Below, in pieces: positions 46,567-57,826 of a DNA stretch of 64,000 nt (position 1 is its first letter; every line of letters begins with the position of its first letter). Under the pieces are notes generated by a model, which saw nothing but the letters and a program-made list of their open reading frames with translations, did no database searches and was not told where the DNA came from. The stretch covers positions 514,091-578,090 of the forward strand of contig CANNZV010000126.1 of the NCBI GenBank assembly GCA_947561585.1, given 5' to 3'. A program made the position numbers and the translations under genes. This DNA comes from Caprella mutica. Its lineage: Eukaryota; Arthropoda; Malacostraca; Amphipoda; Caprellidae.

Positions 46567-48674
46567 ATGTCTACGACTGTCCTGAAGAGTTATAAAGGTT
46601 TGAGTCTGTTGCTGGTATGCGGAACACTTCTCTTGATACTCTACTCCTTGCCCTCTTCCTCCTTCGATGTTACTTTCAGTGGCAAGAAGTTCACGTTAGA
46701 GCCTTATAATTTCACAAATGACAATGTCTTTGGAAATTGGCGCAACTTAACCGATGAGGAAATTAGTAAACTGTCTGTTTTAGGGCGCAGACTTTTCCTC
46801 TATGAAGATATTGGAAAAGCCAAAGAGGAAAATTTTACTATCCACGTATGGAAACATTACGGTACCATAGCACCTAGATTCATCAACAGATATACTGATC
46901 ACCGTTATGACCCTTTCGAGAACTGCTCCGTTAGAAACTGCATTTTCACCTCGAATGACAGTGAAGTCCTGAATGCTGATGCAGTCCTCTTCCATGCGCA
47001 CAAACTAGAAAAGCCGCCATTGGACGTACCCAGAACTCCTGATCAGTTATGGGTGTGGCTATCTGACGAGAGTCCAAATGCAGTCTTTTCACTCGATGGT
47101 GACCACAATAAAGAACATTACTCTGATATCTTCAATTGGTCAATGACCTATAGGATGGATTCCGATGTTCCTGTTCCTTACGGTAGAGCCATTCCACTTT
47201 ACGAAAATGAAAAACCTGACTATATAGATTTTGCAGCTAAAGACAAGGGAGTTGTTTTCCTCTCATCACATTGCACTGGAGAAAATGGAAGGCATTTATA
47301 TATCAAAAGCCTGCAAGATTACTTACAATTTGATTTCTTTGGAAAATGTGGTACCAGTGTTCCTTGTGAAGGACATTACAAAAAGAATTGTGACATTCTT
47401 CATGAGTACAAGATATACATCTCCTTCGAAAATAATAATTGTGATGATTATATCACCGAGAAGGTGAGATATCAATTTTCAAATATGTGTACATGTACTT
47501 TTCGATCACTTTCTGTACTTTCTATGTTTTATCAGATCATTTTTAAGTTGAATTCACAGTCTACACGCTAGCCTATTTATCATAGGTATTACTTTTTTTG
47601 AGTTATTTCCTATTTTTATTTTCACTTATTTATAAGTAAACTCAACCATATTTTGAATAATATCAATATTTTCTCTTCCAGGTGTGGTGGAATGCGTTTG
47701 AAAAAGGAAATGTACCTGTGGTGATGGGTACAACTAGAGAGAACTACAAAAAGATTCTACCTCCCAACTCCTTCATCCACGTAGATGATTTTTATTCTCC
47801 CAAAGAACTAGCGGTGTATATAAAGTAAGTATTACAATATAGAATAATGAAATATTCATTTTAGATCACTAAAGTACTATCTAAAAGATAGACTGAAGGT
47901 CATCCTCTTGGTTACTAACTGTTGTTATTTGGAATATGAACTATCTTTCTCTTTTTATAATTTTGCAGTAGTGCTTGACGTTTAGTCCTGTTTTAGTATT
48001 CCTTTTTATACAAAGATTTTAGATTAGTAACGTCTTTTTTCTTCTAGTTTCCTGTCTTATCATTACTTCAACAATTTATTTATTTCCTCTTTTCGTACAT
48101 TCTATTCTTTGCTTCCTCTTTCTCCTCTGATTATAGTGTGGTGTGTTCTTTTTCTAATTTTTGCTTCATTTAGAATTTTAGTGTGTGCAATGAAAAATAA
48201 AAAATACCTGACTTTTTCTGTCTTATGTTCTCTGATCATCTTCCCTCATCATTTAGTGTCTTGAATAACATTAAAAACTACATGAAAGAATGTAACTTTT
48301 TAGATATGTATGTTTATAAGAATTTACACAGTGTACTCTTGTAACGCATGGAAAGAAACTGCCATTTGCACATGTTCTCACTTCACTTCCATAACTTTGT
48401 TGCAAATACCATCATGAAATAAAGATGATTCACATTGAACCATGTTTCTAGGTATTTGTTGGCCAACCCTGAAGCCTTATCAAAGTACCACGAATGGAGG
48501 AAGAGCTTCAAGATTGTCAACGAACACGGTTACTTCGGAAGTCCAGTGTACCACTTCTGCAGATTGTGTGAGGCTCTCAACTACAACAGCCGGGCTGATC
48601 TCCCAAAGAATGCCAACTTATCTCCTTTTTTTAGTTTCAAAGAACATTGCTATCCGTCCAAGCTAATATCTTAA
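46567..48674 (+). CDS. GT10 alpha-1,3-fucosyltransferase, copy 1, 420 aa, 3 exons
   Basis: Exons 46567-47463, 47682-47824 and 48452-48674 join in frame with GT-AG introns (phases 0 and 2). The product has the type II layout of a Golgi glycosyltransferase: a short cytosolic tail, a signal anchor at about residues 11-29 (GLSLLLVCGTLLLILYSL), a stem, then the GT10 N-terminal and catalytic domains. Key blocks are VWLSDESP, the family signature FNWSMTYRMDSDVPVPYG, LSSHC..NGR, FDFFGKCG, and ISFENNNCDDYITEK joined to VWWNAFEKGNVPVVMG, which lines the GDP-fucose site. NSFIHVDDF and CRLCEAL (CxxC) follow near the end. N-glycosylation sequons lie at about 49, 60, 89, 119 and 190. The enzyme should transfer fucose from GDP-Fuc to GlcNAc of N-glycans or lacto-type acceptors; the precise acceptor (core alpha-1,3 or Lewis-type) cannot be told. 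A paralogue lies 10 kb downstream. Confidence 0.92.
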
Positions 48675-49105
48675 CGATTCTATGTGCCATACCATTTAAT
48701 TAACTTTTCTGTAAGTGTATTGGGATGAACCTCTCTATTTATGTATCGGTCAAAGCAACTGCATGCTACTCAACTTATCTTTTGTTGCCAAATCCATGCA
48801 TTGAACAATGAAAACCACTGATTTTAGTTTAAGGGTATTGTTTTTAGTTCGTAGCTTAGATTTCTCCTATCAAAATATTGTGTCAGTATATCGCCATTGC
48901 TGAACAATAGGCTGTGAAATGATCAACTCATGCCTAATTTTAGAACTTTCAGAGTGAAATCAAATTTCCATGAGAGGTACTAGCTAACTGATTAACTTTG
49001 TCTACCATTTCTGGACTATATTTCAACTTTCGAAACCATCCATTAATCCTACCTCTCATGTTTATTGTTGAGTATTGCTATTATATCAAGAAAAATCTTA
49101 ATTGT
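48675..49105. other. 3' flank of FucT gene 1
   Basis: Presumed 3' UTR and flank. No repeat or exon recognised. Confidence 0.3.
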
Positions 49106-49109
49106 TTAA

Positions 49110-49573
49110 CCCCGGAACGGTCAGATGTACTTTTGAAATTGGACTCTAGTTGTTGGAAATCAGGGATATCTATAGTGTGAGACCTATTTAAGGGAAATCA
49201 ATGAATGTTATGCAACATATTTAGTTTTATAACATTTTATTACCATGTGGAAATCTGAAACCCAGGGAAATACATGCGCTGTTACGTCATATTTTGATTT
49301 ACACCAAAAAATAGCTAATAGTCCTATAGGTGATGTTTCTATAGTGTGGTTGTACTTCACCCGGGCTCCATAGGCCCTCTTTATCAAAAATAATATGAAA
49401 CGAAATAGATCAAAATATGTTCCATCATTTTCACTGATATTTACAAGAGACATAAATACGTCATAGACATTGAAAATCGCGGAGTTTCAGTCACTCAAAT
49501 CAATTAATTTTCGAATTATGCATTAATATTTAATACCGGAGCGGGCATCTTAGGTCCGTTGGTCGTCCCAGGG
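49110..49573. mobile_element. piggyBac-like MITE
   Basis: TTAA (49106-49109 and 49574-49577) flanks an element that begins CCCCGGAACGG and ends as the approximate complement of CCCTGGGACGA. TTAA duplication with CCC starts is the piggyBac pattern. A similar GTTCCAGGGTTGAA end lies at about 60890. Non-coding; the minus frame at 49208-49453 is inside it and unsupported. Confidence 0.6.
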
Positions 49574-49577
49574 TTAA

Positions 49578-51000
49578 GAAGCTCATGGATTCGGATTCTT
49601 GCAAGAAAAATGCAGTGATTCATAAAAAATCCATTATCTCTGGATTATTGCCAATTGAAATATACTTTGTAACTTATTTATTTGATTGATTGAATTTTGA
49701 TTTGAGATTGAATAAGATTCTCCCTAGCTGTTTGAAAACTCTTATTTAGAATACTTACTCTAGTCATCAATTTCTTATATCAAACCAAAATTTTTTTGAA
49801 GACATCATTTTCCATTTGTATCTGAAATTCTCTATAAATGAATATGTATGTATAATATATGTAGTTTCAATAGTTCATATATCGGCAGCTAAATAGTGTA
49901 TGTGTGAAGTCAATTGTTACTGCAACCTCATTTAAAGTATTATTTTTTAGTGGCCTCTTATGAAATATATACCTTTTTAATATTATTTGTGACTCAAAAG
50001 TTTACATGGCTGTCAAATAACTACTAATATCGAGAATTTTCAACTACCAGGTGTCGGAAAACTCGATGTTACTATTTCGTTTACATTTGATTAGTTGATG
50101 TAAACGTTTGATGTCTATAATACCTGACCTATGCTAATCTGGGAGGGAATTAGGAATTGGTTAATGTTGTTATATTTTATTTTTATTCACTAAATCTTTT
50201 TTTCTGAATATCTATATATAATATCTATGTAATCATTCCTACAGTCAAGTTTTCATTTGTGATATAGATTCTTGCTGAATATCATATTTTTTTGTATATT
50301 GGAAATAAATTGATATTCACACTACTCTTTGAATGATAGATGCACCAGAAAAACCTCTACCCTCTTGCTTTTGTTCATTCAAAAATAACAGAGATCTGTT
50401 CTTGATGAGATGTAGTTTTTTTAAGATTTTAAAAATATCCATTTTGGACCTAGGTGCCTAATAATGTTTTTTTTTTTTGATAAACTAAAGCTCTTGGGTA
50501 AAAGTTTGAAAGGTCTATCTCTCTCTTTTTCCTTATTTTTGTGTGGAATTTTACCTTGTATTTACCATAATTGAAATATCGAAGTCTCTCAACCAGTGGA
50601 TCTTAGCCTGGGTTCGATCAGATGACAGCCAAGTACACGGTGAGTTAGTTTTAGAGGTTCACGATTTGGTTAATTATGTTCAAGTGTGGAACTTGTTGGG
50701 TTCAGTACTTCAAACTCGACCAGATTAAGAACTAGTCCTCTAAATAGATGTATGTATTTAAAGTGAAATGTAATATAGAAGGACTTTCAAGATCTATTTT
50801 TGTTGAACCTTGCTTCCGAAACAGACGTTAAATTTCAAGCATTTTTTATTGTTTCAATAAACACATTTAATGATCTTATCATTTTGCATCAAACCACCTT
50901 AAATTTTATAACATATATATTTGTCTAAATGTACACCTTTTAAGATTTCTATAATCAACATACTCTATTTACATCAGAGTCGCATATTTTAAATCTAAAG
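49578..51000. other. AT-rich intergenic stretch
   Basis: No exon recognised. A GGGTTCGATC word at about 50610 resembles a tRNA B box, but no cloverleaf could be built around it. Confidence 0.3.
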
Positions 51001-51396
51001 AAACAGAATGTAAACCGTTTGTTTTGGTTTTTATCTAGGTAGGTATAACCGATTTAATAATAAATAGTCGGGTAAAATAGAAAATTGGACATTTTTATCA
51101 AAGAAACTTTAATTAACTTCAGGTATTCATTCACAAATAAAAGAAGGCTGAACATGGAATGTTCGTTTGTAAAATTCTAACCAAATATGAAAACAAAGAG
51201 TGTACAATCTGTTTCTTCGGCGTCAGGTTAGTGTTTCGTAGGTACTATTGGGATGCAATAACTTTAAAAGTGTATGAAAAAAACATACTAAACTAAATTT
51301 TATGCAATTTTCAAATTAATGGTGCAAGACTTTAGTTCTACGATATTTTGTAATAAACTCATATTTCCGCCTGGGGCATGGAGAGGACCTTTAATC
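51001..51396 (-). mobile_element. MITE of the AAAGGTCCTCTCC family, reverse copy
   Basis: The right boundary reads GGAGAGGACCTTTAA. Read on the minus strand, it matches the start of the 27738 and 63727 copies, including ATGAGTTTATTAC..AATAT and, further in, TACACTCTTTGTTTTCAT. The far end was not located exactly. Confidence 0.5.
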
Positions 51397-51709
51397 CACT
51401 ATTAAATTGGGAGAGGAAGTACTGTAGTTTTACTTGAAAATTAATGGTTCGATTTCAGGATATAGGGTAGTCTTCCCTCGCTTGCCATCATATATGGCGA
51501 TTTTAACCCTTTTTTGTCTCAACCCAAATTTGTCGCAATACGAACTCAAAACTATAACTAATTTTAAGCTGTAAGTATAGCTAAAGAACTATTTTAGAAA
51601 ACTATAAGAGAGTAATAGCAGTAATAATTTATTTTTATTAATCCCTTTAACGTGAATGGAACAAATATTTCCCAGTATTTTAGTAACTATAATGAATTAA
51701 ATACACCCA
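51397..51709. other. AT-rich intergenic stretch
   Basis: Nothing recognised. Confidence 0.25.
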
Positions 51710-51794
51710 ATGTCTACACCGAAATGTTTGAAAAGCACCCTGCTTTGCAGTGAAAGCAATATTGGAGTGGCATTATGTGAAATGAAAGGAGGAG
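51710..51794 (+). other. Possible short first coding exon
   Basis: ATG at 51710 opens 28 codons (MSTPKCLKSTLLCSESNIGV then ALCEMKGG) ending at a strong donor, GGAG|GTGAGT. No matching second exon was found before the transposons that follow at 51968. It could be an orphan exon or chance; no homology recognised. Confidence 0.2.
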
Positions 51795-51967
51795 GTGAGT
51801 TTATCATCAAAAAATGAGTAAATTTCTAATCACTTATAGCTATCAACTATATTATAATCTTGTGAAGAAGATAATGCACAGGACAGTTTGCTACTGCGTA
51901 ACCAAATCAAACGCTAATCTACCTGTTTAAAATTCTTTCCAAGCAAATCCATCCCAATTTACAAACG

Positions 51968-52251
51968 AGTGTAGGTCATAAGCCCCCCACCCCCCGGTCA
52001 TGAGCACCCCCTCCCCCTCTGTTTTTAAATCTTATTTACCTATATTATTTAATCCTTATTGACACTTTTGTAGTTCATTACTGATAAAACATAAAATATG
52101 TATATCGGGGGGCGTGCTACCCCCGAATCCCCCTGCCAGGTCATCAAACAATCATGAAGTGTGCAGTACAACAAACTAGTGGATACAACAAACTACATTG
52201 GCAACTCTTAGTTATTTCTATCTAAGTAGCTCTTCATTTGTTTAACTAGGG
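51968..52251. mobile_element. Foldback-like GCCCCCC element, one arm lost (copy 2)
   Basis: The left end has AGTGTAGGTCATAAGCCCCC and a second diverged unit. The body is the same as copies 1 and 3 (TTATTTACCTATATTATTTA, TCCTTATTGACACTTTTG, the G/C palindrome near 52107-52130, and CTAAGTAG.TCTTCATTTGTT). The sequence stops matching after TTTAACTAGG at 52251, so the right array is missing. Confidence 0.8.
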
Positions 52252-52720
52252 ATCTTCCACCTGTCCAGACTTTACTCACAAACAGTCTCTTCATATGGTC
52301 TAGAATTACGAATATTCAAAGTTTCTTCATTCAAACCATCATTTACCTCTTTTTTTAACACAATTAAAGGCATCCTGAACTACTTATAGACTACATATCA
52401 ATAATCAAAATCATTTTACCTATGTCCTCACACTCATTATAACCCCCTCTTATATATGTCATACCCATTACCTCTCGAAAATATGTTGATTGATCGAATT
52501 TATTAAGTGAATAAGTAGATTTATATTCAATTGGTCTCACGCTTCAAGTCACCATATTTGTGATTTGTTTAAAAAAAGAGCTGACATTTTGTGAGCAATG
52601 CAACTGGGAAGATTTTGGTTACTCAGCCTTAAAATATTTGTGTAACTAATTGTAGCTATTGTGATAGCACTGGTAGGTATATATATAGGTACAATAGTAA
52701 CTATACCTACCAGAGCTATA
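52252..52720. other. AT-rich spacer
   Basis: No exon recognised. A GGTAGGTATA palindrome (52670-52710) lies just before the next MITE. Confidence 0.3.
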
Positions 52721-52721
52721 A

Positions 52722-53225
52722 CACAGTACAGAGAAGATATAGTATCCCAGAGCTATAGGGGGGATATTACGCGTGTCCCGGTAGGCTGTGACGTCACATG
52801 TCAACAATGGTGCGTACGTTTGTACGTACAGTACAATCACAAAAGATGGCTGCAACACTCCCAACTTTTGTCAAATAACGTTTTCGGTGATATTTTTTTT
52901 TATTCCGCATTACCAAATGCTATTATCCAATCTTTATAGTCATAGGTACGGACGAAAATTAAAAAAAATGACTGTTGATGAAATTGCTAGGTACTGGTCT
53001 TTTTACACCCAAAATAGTAACAAATTTTTAGTCTTGAAGAAGACGATTTATTCAAGATAATTAGATCATTAGTCAGATAAGTCGCGTTAGCCGCCATCTT
53101 AACCCACAGCAATTCTGTTTACTATGACGTGACCTCTTGTTTACATACATGACGTCATAGCCTACCCAGAATAAATTTGAATAATACATGGAACTGAGGT
53201 ACTATACTATTCTGTTTACTATGGC
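52722..53225. mobile_element. MITE, second copy of the 33127 family
   Basis: Highly similar to 33127-33633 across its length, with the same ATAGTATCCCAGAGCTATAG start, GTAGGCTGTGACGTCACATG, AAGATGGCTGCAACAC and CATGACGTCA near the right. The word GCTATAA flanks both ends (52715-52721 and about 53226-53232), a 7-8 bp target duplication. It lacks the CCACGTGACCC piece present in the first copy. Non-coding. Confidence 0.82.
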
Positions 53226-53632
53226 TATAACTACTATACCACTCACGTAAGGTAGGAGTGTATCATTTGTTGTATAAACAAACAAACGTATACACGTAAG
53301 TTTTACTCGTGAATGTGTTTAAATTTCAACTCGCCGTCGAAGGCGCCACCTATTTCTTATATATTATTTATAAGTAAACAATTTCTGAATGTAGCGAACA
53401 TTCTAATATTGTATATTTAATTATTCTGAATCTATTGGGCGAAGGTGAAGATTATTAATTTACTGCTCCTTTAGCATCAAAGTATTTCGCACTAGCATTC
53501 AAACATTGAGTAGTATATGAATGAAAACCAACTATTAAGTTAACAAACAAAATTTTGTTAATATCGGGTAGTAAAAACAGGTAGATATTTTACCCATACA
53601 TTCAATGGAAATGTGATCTGGTTACATATAAG
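53226..53632. other. AT-rich spacer
   Basis: Nothing recognised beyond a GGCGCCACCT word near 53342. Confidence 0.25.
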
Positions 53633-54008
53633 GGTGTAGGTCATAAGCCCCCCCCCCCCCCGGTCAAGAGCCCCCCCGGTCATGAGCCCCCCCGGTCACG
53701 AGCCCCCCTGTTTTTAAATCCTTATTTACCTATATTATTTAATCCTTATTGACACTTTTGAAGTTCACTACTGATTAGACATAAAATATATGTATTTCGG
53801 GGGGAGTGCCGCCCCCCGAACCCCCCTGCCAGGTCATTACACAATCATGAAGTGTGCAGTACAACAAACTAGCGGATACAACAAACTACATTATCAACTC
53901 TCAGTTATTTCTATCTAAGTAGTTCTTCATTTGTTTAATTAGGTAAATAAGGATTAAAAAAACAGGAAGGGGGGCTCTTGACCGGGGGGGCTCTTGACCG
54001 TACCCCAC
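53633..54008. mobile_element. Foldback-like GCCCCCC element (copy 3)
   Basis: Left array at about 53635-53710 with four GGTCA..AGCCCCCC units; right array of two inverted units at about 53968-54007. The centre contains GGGGGGAGTGCCGCCCCCCG. ACATATA occurs on both flanks (53624-53630 and 54007-54013), a partly decayed duplication of about 9 bp. This copy has fewer repeat units than copy 1, so the arrays change length. Confidence 0.8.
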
Positions 54009-54013
54009 ATATA

Positions 54014-54440
54014 CACTAGGTACCATTTTTGTTCAGTGTGTTGCATTAATTGATAAATAACATTGGTTTAAACTTAATATAGAAGATTAATTCACTTCAT
54101 AGGTGAAGTGAATTAATATTAATACAACTTCTACAATATTTTCTTAACTAATCTCTCTTATCATAGTTATCAGTAAGCATAAATGGCTGTTTCCTATGGT
54201 TCAATTCAGTGAAAAGATCAATTTAAGGCTGAATACAAGTGTAATAACTTCTGTGTGATTGCACGGAACTTGTTTAGTTTATTCAATTGTAATTTTGTAA
54301 AATATGAATCAGTTTTCTTTTGACGAGTGTTATTAAATCAGTTTGCAATTTTTACCACAGAAGTGTTAGGGCATATAAAACTTGAACAGTTTTAGCATCC
54401 TAATATATTGTGGAATTTATCTCTATATCCAAGAAATTTA
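54014..54440. other. AT-rich spacer
   Basis: A GAATTAATATT..TTCACTTCA-type small palindrome occurs near 54088-54120. No exon recognised. Confidence 0.25.
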
Positions 54441-54445
54441 TCCCT

Positions 54446-56150
54446 ATGTCCAAGTTTTATAACTCCTGAAGTATTGGAGATTCTGTAAAAACTGTTTTGT
54501 CTGCCTAGCATTAATCTTTCAATGGTGAAGATTAAATTAGTTTTCTTCAAAAAATATACTTCCAAAGTTAAGGTTGCAGGGTGTAAAAAAATAAGCACAT
54601 GAATTCCTTACACCAAATGTCCTACATCTTTGCTCCTAATTGTTATCTATAATATCAGGTGTGTGAAACAATAAAACAATATTATTTTTGCTTAATAAGC
54701 AAAAATACCTAAGCATGAATTAAAATGGCATAGGGTCACGCAGGTAAATTGCGGCCCTCTCAAGAGAGTTACTAAAATATTCTGAGCTGAAATTACATTA
54801 AAATGTTGTATAGCTATCAAAAGAAGCGCAATACATGCTATAAATTATTAATTCAAGTTTTTAATGCGTGTTTTGAAGCTATGATGTTTCTGTTGTTAGG
54901 GGCCACAGTTAGTTAGTATGTCGCAATTTACCTGTTTGGCCCTATCTATAAGATGTAAAAAGTGCATCAACTGCTTGAAACGACTTTTCTCGTCGTAGAC
55001 AATCGCTGAGTTGTTCGTCCACAAATCATTCGATTTTTAAGCCCCGTTTCCACGCTACGATAAATTGGAGCGATTTATTGAGCACAGAGATTGCAACAAT
55101 TTATCAGATGATTGAGACAGTGTTTACACGCAACGATTTTTAGTCCAATATCTTTATTTTTCAATAGCCGTCATGGACGAAACATTGTGATGGTCTGCAT
55201 TTGGAATGTGTTTAGCATTATATATTGAGTTAGATTGCAACGATTTAATGGAACCCTGTTTACACGTTCAAACTTATCGTTACGATTCGTATAAATTTGA
55301 GCCTGCTAGCACCAATCACACAATCCAATTCCAACTTCAATAAATCGCTACGATCACCTGTTTACACGTACTGATAAATTGTAACAACCTCTTCATTACG
55401 ATAAATCGCTTCAATTTATCGTAGCGTGTAAACTGGCCTTAACAATTTATCAGATAATTGAGACAGTGTTTACACGCAACGATTTTTACTTCAATATTTT
55501 TTTATCATCTATCAAGGAAGAAACATTATGGTGGTCTGCATTTGGAATGTGTTTATCATTATATATTGAGATGGATTATAACTATTTTTTGGAACACTGT
55601 TTACACGTTCAAATTTGTCTTCACGATTCGTATACATTTGAGGCTGCTGTCATCAATCACACAATCCAATTCCAACTCCAATAAATCGCTACGATCACCT
55701 GTTTTCACGTACTGATAAATTATGACAATCTCTTCATTACGATTTATCTTAGCGTGTAAACACGGGCCTTTAGAGAAAGGTTGAGAGAAATTTTTGACAG
55801 TCGCGTCGTGGCATTTAATCATGATATTCAGTGGCTTCTGGACTTAACACCACGTGATTTTTTTTTGTGGTATACGCTACTGCACTGGAAACAATAAACA
55901 CATTGCGAAAATGTGTTTATCATGAAGTGAATTTACAGAAAGCTAATCCACTGTTGTTAAAAATGGTGATGCGAGCAGTGAGATCGAGAGCTCAGCTGTT
56001 TTTTTAATGAAGAAAACGAATTAAAGTTTCACCATCAAAAGATTCATGCTTGACACACTGAACAGTTTTACAGAATCTAAATATCTTCAATACTTCAGGA
56101 GTTATAATAATTTAAACTGGGTGTACTTTTTCTGGGACACCCTGTATATT
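54446..56150 (+). mobile_element. mariner-like element relic carrying a Harbinger-like insertion
   Basis: TTATAACTCCTGAAGTATTG, followed by GAGATTCTGTAAAA (54456-54490), is matched in inverted orientation at 56066-56115, giving the ends of an old element. GGGACACCCTGTATA at 56138-56152 is a typical Tc1/mariner terminus. Around 55815-55875 the translation AFNHDIQWLLDLTPRDFFLW is the mariner block with the third catalytic residue. Other transposase parts are decayed and the middle is taken by the 55040-55770 repeats. Confidence 0.6.
55040..55770. mobile_element. PIF/Harbinger-like MITE, tandem dimer
   Basis: Two direct copies (55040-55440 and 55441-55770) share ATTGAGACAGTGTTTACACG, GGTCTGCATTTGGAATGTGT, CACACAATCCAATTCCAACT and AATCGCTACGATCACCTGTT. 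The ends GCCCCGTTTCCACGCTACGA and TCGTAGCGTGTAAACTGGCC are inverted and bordered by TAA/TTA, as in PIF/Harbinger. Both copies keep a similar frame (LWWSAFGMCL.LYIE), though copy 1 has a stop in it, so this may be a fragment of captured coding DNA. Confidence 0.65.
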
Positions 56151-56251
56151 AAACTAATTATGGTTAATCTTGAAAATATATTAGTTTATTAAATCTAAAT
56201 CAATATTGCAGCTGATTAATTATAATCAGCTTACATTCGTTGAAAGAATCT

Positions 56252-57826
56252 ACATAAACTGCGTCCATCGCTTTATTGCAGATCACTATTTTGTGAATAA
56301 TTTTGATAATATTGATCGTACAGTAGTGAAACTTCGGTCACTGGAAGATTGCTTCTATGTTAGTATCTTGCTGAAATATTTTGTGAATCCATGAGAAAAT
56401 TGGAAAGCTATGAACGTTTATGTATTTTGAATGCATTTTAACTGTCCATCGCTTTATTGCAGCTCTGTGAAAAGGCCAAAAAATGGGCGATTAATTTCTG
56501 CCGAGGTGGTAAAAATTGTAGCAGGTCTTGCAGAAGGTAGAACTCTTCTATATATAGCTTTATAACTTGGAAGGGTTAAGAGAACAATAGTTTCTTTTCT
56601 GGAAAATCCCGAAATAAACCCAAGGAGAGATGAGGGTACGAGAAAAAAGAATTTCCCCTCGCAATATGCAAAAATACGTAGGCAGGACATAAGGCAGCTA
56701 AAGGACACTAGTGCCTCCATTTTTGACAAGGCTGTCATTGGTCTTAAGTCAAAACAGTCCTGATGTAATGTCTCAAATGAAACGGTCAAAAAGGCTCAAT
56801 GGGGCTTAAGACCAGAGAACAAGGCAATCAAGTCATGAGAGACTCTCATTAGATGCCCAGAGATATGAGGAAAGAAGTTGTAAACCTTAAAGCATGAGGT
56901 TGTGCGAAGTAATGCAAGAAAATCATCTTTTGCCAGCGAGATAATTGCAAACTATTAGGCCAAGGGAACAAGTACTCAACAAAAGAGGCAATGTAGGATT
57001 GGATTGTTAGGTTTACACCCTCTGGTACTCGGAAAGGGCCAATCAACGTTTCACCAATGATGCCCGCTTAAAACATAAAGCCACAGCCTCCTTGTTGACG
57101 ACGAAACCAGTGTGGATAAACAGCTCCAGTAGGATCCAAACTTTAACCTATCCATCCAGACAATCAAGGGTGGCTCTTTCCTCATCTGTTAAAAGAACAA
57201 GTAGGAAGTTTGTTTTCATGTAATTCTGTGTACATTTAATGCCTTTTTCCTTTTGGGTCTTGTCCATAGGAAGCCTGGAAATGGGCTCCACGTTCCTTGT
57301 CGTCTCATTTAAGACAATGTTTGGACGAATAACCAATGACAGCCTTGTCGAAAATGGAGGCACTAGTGTTATTTGGCTGCCTTATAACCTGCCTGGGTAG
57401 TTTTCGCATATTCCGAGGGGAAAAAGCTTCTCCTCGTGCCCTCATCTCTCCTTGGGTTGGTGTCGGGATCTTCCACAATAAAAACTATGTTTATCTTATC
57501 CCTCCCAAATTCATTAGCTAAATATAGAAGAGTCATCCCTTCTGCAGGACCTGTTACATTTTCTACCCTCTCGGTAGAAGTTAATCGCCCATTTTTTGGC
57601 CTTTTCACAGAGCTGCAATAAAGCGATGGACAGTTAAAATGCCTTCAAAATACATAAACGTTCATAACTTTCCAATTTTCTCATGGATTCAAAAAATATT
57701 TCAGCAAGATACTAACATAGAAGCAATCTTCCAGTGACCAAATTTTCACTACTGTACGATCAATATTATTAAAATTATTCACTAAATAGTGATCTGCAAT
57801 AAAGCGATGGACGCAGTTTATATGAA
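56252..57826 (-). mobile_element. Tc1-family element with about 495-bp inverted arms
   Basis: On the minus strand from 57610 the frame KRPKNGRLTSTERV..ANEFGRDK, then DTNPRRDEGTRRSFFP, is the Tc1 DNA-binding region. After stops, LTDEERATLDCLDG, HTGFVVNKEAVALCF, IGPFRVPEGVNL and MIFLHYFAQPHALRFTTSFL follow. These are Tc1 catalytic blocks in which the second Asp of the usual QDNAPSH motif is lost. Bases 56252-56742 are an inverted copy of 57332-57826, so the 5' half of the element is present twice, head to head. Each arm has CCATCGCTTTATTGCAG twice about 185 bp apart, probably the transposase-binding direct repeats. The element is dead. Confidence 0.78.

Noticed and set aside
50575..50640. tRNA-like B-box word GGGTTCGATC
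   Set aside because: No acceptor stem, D-arm or anticodon arm could be formed around it.
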